From contig CM045761.1 in NCBI GenBank assembly GCA_025200525.1, positions 75,173,551 to 75,237,550 of the forward strand: DNA of 64,000 nucleotides, read 5' to 3'. The position numbers were made by a program, and so were the translations under genes. Positions 57,201 to 64,000 of this stretch are shown here, piece after piece (position 1 is the stretch's first letter; each line of letters begins with the position of its first letter). This stretch comes from Camellia lanceoleosa (Eukaryota; Streptophyta; Magnoliopsida; Ericales; Theaceae). Under the pieces are notes generated by a model, which was not told where the DNA came from, did not search any database, and worked only from the letters and a program-made list of their open reading frames with translations.

Positions 57201-57628
57201 TGTAGAGAGAGGGAGATAATTTTGTTCCAAAATTTCTAACTCTCTTCAATAGGAGAGAAGGTCCCACATTTATAGAAAACAAGCTTTTGGCTGAGTTATA
57301 TCAGTCCATACACGTGTATGGTGATCAAGCTGGTTGTGCCAACATCTGGAACAAATGTTAAGAAAATATTTGCAAAAAAGTCATCAATGGCCAGCAGGCC
57401 ACTTGGGTGGCCGGCAGCCTCAATTGGTGGCCAACAACTAGCAAGTGTTTCAGGCTAGAAGATGTTGGTCCAAAACAAGGCGCATAATGAATGGGGGTCT
57501 GAAGGCTCAAAGACAGGGCATTCCGCCGAGGACTTCGAGCACCAAAATGAGCACAACCAATCACAATCATCGTGTGCACCAATGATGACATCCAAGTCTT
57601 GAAGACGGTCAAAAATAGGGTGTCTACA
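54234..57628 (-). mobile_element. Giant solo LTR E (3.4 kb) inside the gypsy protease
   Basis: On the minus strand it starts TGTAGACACCCTATTTTTG and ends near AACTGTAAGG. Perfect GAAGG duplications are at 54229-54233 and 57629-57633. Removing it with one GAAGG rejoins the protease reading frame after NFCPS. The last base pairs are altered (no clear terminal CA). It carries the family 3' block (about 54400-54415, inverted), GGCC clusters at 55760-55850 and 57385-57440, and the palindrome with TATA box. Confidence 0.9.
57266..57321 (-). promoter_or_regulatory. LTR E promoter: palindrome with G-box core and TATA box
   Basis: CCATACACGTGTATGG (57306-57321) is a perfect 16-bp palindrome. TTTTCTATAAATG (about 57268-57280, minus strand) follows about 30 bp downstream. 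Confidence 0.62.
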
Positions 57629-58216
57629 GAAGGACAGAAATTAATGCCAGAACCAGTATCTACCAACACCACTGGCACCAACTTCTCTCTGTATTCCACA
57701 GATATGTATAATAGCTTATTGTGAGTTGAGCCTTCCGATGGCAGCTCTTTGTCAGAGAAAGTGAGCATTGACTTGGCACCATTTGGAAAGACCAGACCCA
57801 TAAGTTGCTCGGGCGTAGTATCAATGGACAATTTAGCCTTGTCCATTGCCAACAATACAGCTTGTTGGTGCACCCGTGAGGCCATAAGGAGCTCCCAGAT
57901 AGAGATATCAGCTTGAATTTTCTTGAGCTGCTTCAGAACTAGCTCCTCTTCTAGTTACTTCTCTTTCTATTTTTTGACCTCCTTGACCTTTCCTAATGGT
58001 TCTGTTTGATCCAGGTGTGGCAACTTAAAGTACCGTCCACTTCGAGTAAGATGGTCTATCTCCTCAGCATACAATGTATTATCCGGGGTGCAGTCTCCCC
58101 AGTCTTCGTTAGTATGGGCCAGATGCAAATCATTATCATCCCACCACTTGCCATCAAACAATTATTCGGCTCCACCTGAATCATTTTCACAGTACAAGTG
58201 TCCCCCTTGGGGCGAC
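57629..58216 (-). pseudogene. Gypsy gag-protease linker and aspartic protease start
   Basis: From 58161 the frame has DGKWWDDNDLHLAHTNEDWGD and LYAEEIDHLTRSGRYFK, then a stop, then LVLKQLKKIQADISIWELLMAS, LPSEGSTHNKLLYISVEY and the protease active site VPVVLVDTGSGINFCPS. The catalytic DTG is intact. These phrases occur in this order in Tat-like polyproteins. The frame is broken by two stops near 57950-57967. The segment is bounded by solo LTR F on the right and solo LTR E on the left. Confidence 0.85.
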
Positions 58217-61200
58217 TATAGACACCCCATTTTTGACCGTCCTCAAGACTTGGACGTCACCGTTTGAACACCCGGTGATCATCCATGTTTGTGTTCGTTT
58301 GGAGTTCCCGGAGGTCTCGGCTACGCGCCTTGCCTCAGGATCTCTGAACTCGACTGTTTAGTGTCTGGTTTTGCACCAAACACTTATGTTTTGCCTTGGA
58401 GGGGTAGGGAATGCCTTGTGAAGCATCCCCACACATCACCGGCCATGGCTAGAGGCCACCGGCTGGTATTGTGTTGCCATCGGCAATGTATATTGCCGGT
58501 CGGCATTCTTTGTTGCCGGTCGGCAGTCTATTTTGTCAAAATGGCAATTTTGAGCAGCCGACTACTGTTCATCTGCTTTTGCAGATATTTTAATACAGCT
58601 GTATTGCATTTTGTTCCCCTCCATACACGTGTATGGAGGGTTGGCTTCCTTGTTAGCTTCTTGAGTAAGCTTTACAAGATTGGCTTCTCTATAAGAGGAG
58701 CCCTTCTCTCTTGGCTTTGGGGTTAGAGAAGAAAAGGGTTAGAAACATTGTGAGAGAAGATCTGGATTAGGGTTAGGGTTATACATATCTCCTATCTCTA
58801 TATCTACCTCTTGTGTGTCCTTGTGTGTGTTTAGGCTTACTATTGCACACAAACACATAGTGTTACACCTTCTCTCAGTTTGTGAAGGACCAGAGGTTTG
58901 TTCTTGAAGCTTTGGAGCTGTTTTGTGCTATTTTGAGTGAGCTCCGGGACTTTGGTATTTGGGCCTCCTCACCACTGAAATCTTGAGGGATTTCAGTGGT
59001 AAGGATGATGTCTTGAAGTCCCAAGAAGGAGAGGGCCACCCCCTCTCCTTATTGTCCTTGAAAAGGGCCATTTTTTCCTCTTTAACGAGCACCTAGCTAA
59101 GCCTCATGTTGACCATGCGTTGGCTGTTATTTATGCTTATTTTGCCATGAAATAGCATTGTTGTATGTTGGTTTTGGTACATAATGCTTGCTTAGCATAC
59201 ATGCCTTGTAATGCCACTTTATTGCCTTAACATGCCTTAGGTTGTAAACCATTGTTCTAGCATGTTTTAGGCTTAGCTTTGTGAAGCTTTAGTGCATGTT
59301 TTTGTATGCTTTAGCTCTGTTTCAAGTCACTTTAGTCATGCTTTCCATGTATTGCATAGCCCCTTTGCATTTTTGGTTTGTTGGCCTTAAGTGTGTGAGT
59401 GTATAGCATGCATTACTTGCTTTGGTTTAGTGATTTGGTACCATTTGTAGCATCATTTCAGTCCCCATGACATGCTTGTATGCTTGCCTTGGACACCTCT
59501 TTGATGCTTTGAAAGCTTGTGTTGTATGCTCCATGTTTTGGCAATTATGCATGCTTTCGGATTAGAGCCATTTAGATGCCATCTAGATGTGTTATTGGCC
59601 TTGTTTTAGCATGTTAGAACTCTGTTTTTGGTCATTTAAGTCTTACCATGTGTGGTTATATCAAGTGTAGTTCAATACTTCACTGGCTTGCCTTGAATGC
59701 TTGGGTCATTCGTTGCATGTTTAGCCTATCTTGTTTGCTTGGTTTGGCACCATGTTCTTGCATGATTTTCAGAGCTTAATGCATGCCATATGTCCATGAT
59801 TGTTCCCTTTTAAGTGTGCTTAAAAGATGTCCTTTGATGCTTAAGTGTTTAGGCCTTAACACGTGCATGTGTGTATGTGTGTTTGGTCCCATTTTCTTAA
59901 GCTTTGGCCACTGTTTTGGACCTAATATAGGGCTGCCCAAATTAGTGTAAGACCATCCTCTCATGTTATTGCACATATGCCTTGCATATCATCACATGTT
60001 TGCTCTATTTCACCTTGTGTTACATACCATGTGTAATTGCATTTTGTTGCATTGCTTGAGTTGCATGATATGTTGTTGCATGTTTAGGTTGTAATACATT
60101 TGGCATGTATTCTCTCCTTTAACCACTTAACATGTTGTTGCATGTTTGTGCATTGTCCATGCTCATGCTTTCATGCTTGCTCTCATGATCATATTGCATG
60201 CTAGTTTGCATGCCTAGGTTGCATTCCATCTAGCATGCATGCCTTGTCCCTTGATCAAGTGATAGGGAGTGGGCCTTTGTTCATTTGTTTGCATTTCATT
60301 TGACATGAAAATGCACAACTTGACTTCTTGGGCCATCATGCATGGAAATGCACGTTTGGTGGTCCGAGAACCAAGAACTATGTCCCTTTGAGTCATACAC
60401 ATGATAAGGGGCTTGGTTGGTGCATACATAGCTTGAATCGCATTGCCATGCAAGGCTCTGCCCTCTGCTGCTATCAAACAGGTTCTACAGGAACTTCTTG
60501 CCGATCGACTGCACAATGTGCCGACCGGCAATCAATTGGTGGCCGATGGCTTCATCAACAGCCGATGACCACATCCCACTGCCGGTGGCAATTCTACTCA
60601 GCCGGTGGTGTCTCCCAATGTCCAGGGAAGCAATTCAGAGACTTTGGCAGTCTTCAGAGGGGCAGAGCAGGGAAAACAGAGGCAGTCTATGCATGGTAGT
60701 GCGCTTCCGAGCAGGACCCGAGCATGCATTGCATTGGGCTCTCTTCCCGAGGCGGTTTACTATTTTTCCTAGCTTAGTTAGTTTGTTAACTAATTAAGTA
60801 ATTTGTAATAATTAATTAGCTCGTAGTTAATTAATTTGTATTATTCTTTTGGTCCCTCCGAGCGAGGGCGAATCTGTAATAAGTGTGGGCGCGTGTGTGT
60901 GCATGTCTTCCAATCCCCACTTCTTTCTTCCCTTTTATTTACCCGCTTATGATGGTAGATTAGGGCATGTTTAAATTAGCATACCTTATGCTATGCATGC
61001 GTGCATCCATACATTTGTCTTGCACGCACTGTGCTCGCAAGATCATGCTAACTGCATTTGTACTTCAATTCCAAATTGAATACGTGCATCAATTGATCGC
61101 ATTTCACATGCCATGTTTAGGTTAGCCGAGCCTACCCTAATTACATCCTGTATGTGTTGCATTAGTCAATTTGACATGAACTAGGACCATGCATGTTTGC

Positions 61201-61895
61201 TAACTAGTTTATTATTTTGGCGCGGAGTACGATGTAAGTATTTTCATGCTTTAGCATATCGCATGTGTGTGAATGCTACCATGACAACATGCTTACCATG
61301 TAGCTAATTGCTTATGTGAGATAAACTGTTCGAATGCCTGTGGGTGGAGGTTGGATTGTCTGAGTTGGAAAAACTCGTTGAAATCCGTATTTTAGCCTAC
61401 TTGCGAGTAGCAAATTCCAAAGTGTTTTTCAAGACAAACGGATATACAATGCTTATTTCCAAATTAGGCAATCTAGTCTATACTTGTTTGCTGTGTGCAT
61501 AACGTAGTAATTCTAGGCTAGTAACCGGAATAAGAACACATAACATTTTCAAAATCGGATATCACCGTTAGTAGAGGCCGGTCTTCGGACCGGACGAGAG
61601 GGGGTGCTCATAGCTGACCTTCCCCAATCGTACCCAAGCTCCCGAGTCGAGGCAACTTTGGTGATGACGGACACGTGGCCTTTGGCACCGAGTCAGGGTT
61701 TCCTAAATTTCCTCATTAAAAAAATATTTAGGTGGCGACTCTATATCTGGCAAAGTAGTCCATGTTTGGCACTTCTTTTCAAAAATCTATTTTTTCTCAA
61801 AACGATTTGCCGGATTTGGACTCTTTGGTTCAGATTAAGAACCGGCAACAAAAGGGAGTCCGAACTGTAGAGTGAAGCCCAAGGGCACGTCTACA
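58217..61895 (+). mobile_element. Giant solo LTR F (3.7 kb) between gag and protease
   Basis: Begins TATAGACACCCCATTTTTG (one mutation in the TG end) and ends GGGCACGTCTACA. Perfect GCGAC duplications are at 58212-58216 and 61896-61900. Its landmarks are in the same order and orientation as in LTR A: the GGCC/GCCGGTCGGC cluster (58440-58560), palindrome (58617-58640), TATA (about 58690), TTGCATG-rich DNA (about 59960-60230), a second GGCC cluster (60500-60615) and ATTTAGGTGGCGACTCTATA (about 61727). Confidence 0.93.
58617..58700 (+). promoter_or_regulatory. LTR F promoter: 24-bp perfect palindrome and TATA box
   Basis: A perfect 24-bp palindrome (58617-58640) is built on CATACACGTGTATG with CCCTC/GAGGG arms. 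CTATAAGAGGAG follows at about 58689. Confidence 0.65.
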
Positions 61896-63990
61896 GCGAC
61901 ATATGGTTGCAATTTTCTGGCTGTCTTCAATTCTTTCACTGTCAAACTACATCAACACAGCTTCCTATTTAGTGTCTAGTATTCGCAACACCCATTTCTT
62001 AGGTTGGGTTTCCCACATGTGTGCCCTTCGGAAGTTTTCCTTTCTTATCGGCCTTCTCGGCCACCGCTGCTGCCTCTGTTTCCTTTCCTGCTGGTTTCTT
62101 CCTAGTTTTTTTTTCCTTGTCTGGCTCATCACTCAGCCATCTGGTATTATCGATCGATCCATTCAAGTCAAACCACCCGATCTGTACATCTCCTTGATCA
62201 TGCTCATCGAAGAACTGCAAGTTGTCTAGATCTTCTTCAAGATCTGCCAGGTCATCCAACCCTTGGCTCGAGCCATCCTCCCTAACCACATTAATCTCTA
62301 CTGAGGTTGGTAACACCACTTCGATCCAGGTTTGAGTGTTTGGCATGATATAGCAACTTTGATCATATGCCCTTTCAAATAGGTCCCTGAGACACCCCGA
62401 CGACAAACTAGTACCTCCCTCCAAGGCCAAAACCTCCTTTACTGCAGGTATTGTCACCACATTGTGAGGTTCAGGTTGTGCTTTAGATGTGCCTATCATG
62501 CACAAATTTGTGCTCTTAGGACTGAACAACATCGATTTTAGTAGGTGAGAGGGGGTAATATATACGCTGGGGTCATAAGAGGTGACCAGTGTATGGATAA
62601 GGTTAAGGTTTCACAGCAGAGGGACTTGGTTATGGGCTGGGAGCGGATTTCTGGTTACATTTGGTTTCTGGGGTGGAGTGATGACCTTGTTGTCAATGAG
62701 ATCTTGAATCTCATGACACAAGCGGAAGCACTAGTTGATATTATGACCGTGCTGCTGGTGAAAAGCATAGTATTTGTAGGGTTATGATTGGGTGGAAGAG
62801 GGTCAGGAAGTGGGTGAGGTTCTAAGGGTTTTAGGTTCCCTTTCTTGATCAGCACCTACATAGCTTTGGATAGGGTCCTGTATAGTAGGTGATAAATTAT
62901 ACCCGGAGGTCGAGTAGGGTTGGATGGTGTTTGTGGGCCTTGGTTGGTGAAGGGATCGACAGTTTTTTGTTGTGGTGACAACACTTACATCCGATGGCCT
63001 CACAACTATACTACCACTGGAACCATTGGAACTGCGAACAAACGGCCTCTTAGCTGGCTCCTTATCATCGGTAATAATCCCCTACTTCATGGCATCCTCG
63101 ATTTGAACCCCCATCTCATGAAGTTCTTTGAAGGTAAATAGGGGGAGCACAATCATCTTCTGCAGTAACTTGCCATGCAGATTTCAAACAACCATTCTGA
63201 CCTAGTCTTTCTTTGAAGGTCGAACAGTCATCCTGGATGCTTTAGCCCTCCATCTTGTCACAAACTTAGAGAAACCTTCCTTTGGCTCTTGACGCGTCAC
63301 CTTAAGATCACGAGTTGTGACCTTGATTTGCGTGTTGTAAGAGTACTGAGTGATGAAGGACTTAGCTAACTCCTCCCAGTTCTGTTTTATTGAATCTTCC
63401 AACTTGGCATACCAGATGGCCGCTATACCCGACATGGTGCGACCGAAGAGAGATAACTTATGTAGTCTAGTTAAGTCCATCAGCCGTAAGATATCTGAAA
63501 ACAGTTTTAGGTGAACCATCGGGTCCTCGAAACCATTAAAGTGGTCAATGTGTGACATTTTGAACTGCTTTGGTAATGTAACCGTAGATTTGGTGTGTCC
63601 ATCCTCTATGTTTGGAATGGAGTTGACCCCTTGCACCTTTTTGAACAGCTTCTCCAATTTATTGTGCAGTTGGATCAGCCTCAAATTCGAACGGTGCCTC
63701 GGTTTGATAAACCGGGGCTTTGGAAGCCCATGCCGGGATGGGCTTATTGGGACTAGGAAAATCGGATTACCTTGGGTTTGTGGATCACTCTGGGTTTGTG
63801 GATCTTGAGTAGTGGTAGTATTAGTAGTGGCACTAGGCACAAGGATAACTGTGGTGGGTATATGTGATGCAGAGGCTGCTGCTAGTTGCAGTTGTTGTTG
63901 CTGTAGCCTAGTTATAACCTCGGCCTGACGAGCCACGTCATGTTGTAAGGTCTCAATTGTTTGTTATAGATAGAGTATTAATTCCTCCAT
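61896..63990 (-). pseudogene. gag: Gypsy gag of the giant element, broken
   Basis: ATG at 63988-63990 opens MEELILYL, a stop follows, and then a Gln-rich segment (VARQAEVITRLQQQQLQL). The Retrotrans_gag domain is clear: SHIDHFNGFEDPMVHLK, FGRTMSGIAAIWYAKLE, WEELAKSFITQYSYNTQ, VTRQEPKEGFSKFVTRWRAKA (about 63540-63205). A zinc-knuckle-like region FHQQHGHNINQCFRLCHEIQDLI (about 62765-62700) and an acidic region (LDDLADLEEDLDNLQFFDEH) follow. Several stops interrupt it (63201, and near 63180 and 63085). This Gag style, with FHxxxGHxxxxCxxLxxxIxxLI, is usual in Tat-like elements. The 5' LTR and primer site lie beyond 64000. Confidence 0.85.
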
Positions 63991-64000
63991 ATTTGCCGGG

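Larger units (their letters stand above)
31737..64000 (-). mobile_element. Giant Tat/Ogre-like Ty3-gypsy element with nested solo LTRs (5' end outside window)
   Basis: Read on the minus strand, gag begins at 63990, followed by a gag-protease linker and protease (57629-58216 and 54233 downward), an archaeal-type RNase H, and integrase ending at 51446. Two antisense genes, a minisatellite, a polypurine tract (34775-34795) and the 3' LTR (31737-34774) follow. Four LTRs of the same family are inserted: 37278-41012, 42136-47217, 54234-57628 and 58217-61895. Three have perfect 5-bp duplications, and removal of E rejoins the protease frame. The net internal length is about 13.3 kb without RT, so the original element exceeded 20 kb. 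Long LTRs, the extra RNase H, antisense extra ORFs and a repetitive 3' region are established Tat/Ogre traits. That all parts belong to one insertion is inferred from order and orientation. Confidence 0.75.

Noticed and set aside
1..64000. Operons, bacterial defence systems, plasmid or phage features
   Set aside because: Introns, plant transposon families and AT-rich intergenic DNA show that this is plant nuclear sequence; nothing prokaryotic is present.

Overview
The window is a repeat-dominated stretch of plant nuclear DNA, most likely from a eudicot. The evidence is Ty1-copia and Ty3-gypsy (Tat/Ogre-like) LTR retrotransposons, a CACTA DNA transposon, L1-type LINEs with an RNase H tail, a plant mobile domain (PMD) gene, intron-retaining exons of the plant homologue of PLAA/DOA1, and AT-rich intergenic DNA. 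I cannot name the species. I see no intact single-copy host gene, no rRNA or tRNA gene and no CRISPR array. Nearly every coding stretch is broken by stops or frameshifts.

Layout. 1-4774: AT-rich DNA with a MITE-like foldback, a 1.95-kb gypsy solo LTR and a possible SINE. 4775-9914: a 5.14-kb CACTA element (13-bp TIRs, CAT target duplication) carrying three frame-compatible exons of a PLAA-like gene and a DUF4283 fragment. 9967-14961: a decayed copia element with 421-bp LTRs, inserted 52 bp beyond the CACTA in the same ACC-rich tract. 15288-24356: a second decayed copia element (perfect ATTTC duplication), split by a 4.2-kb solo LTR (16980-21176, perfect CTCAT duplication). 24357-31736: AT-rich DNA with a minus-strand LINE, a plus-strand LINE 3' fragment and a 155-bp tandem duplication.

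31737-64000 is best read as one giant minus-strand Tat/Ogre-like retrotransposon whose 5' end lies beyond the window. From right to left it holds gag, protease, archaeal-type RNase H and integrase (reverse transcriptase not found), then two antisense (plus-strand) intron-containing genes (a DUF7745-like gene and a PMD gene), then a roughly 1-kb array of about 28 hairpin-forming minisatellite units, a polypurine tract and a 3-kb 3' LTR. Four more LTRs of the same family are inserted into it as solo LTRs at 37278-41012, 42136-47217, 54234-57628 and 58217-61895; three have perfect 5-bp target duplications. Taking out these insertions leaves about 13.3 kb of internal sequence.

Most unusual are the hairpin array, whose stems change in a compensatory way; the antisense PMD plus DUF7745 cassette; a near-identical palindrome with a G-box core just upstream of the TATA box in four of the six giant LTRs; and GGCC-rich clusters shared between the LTR promoter regions and the upstream regions of both antisense genes.
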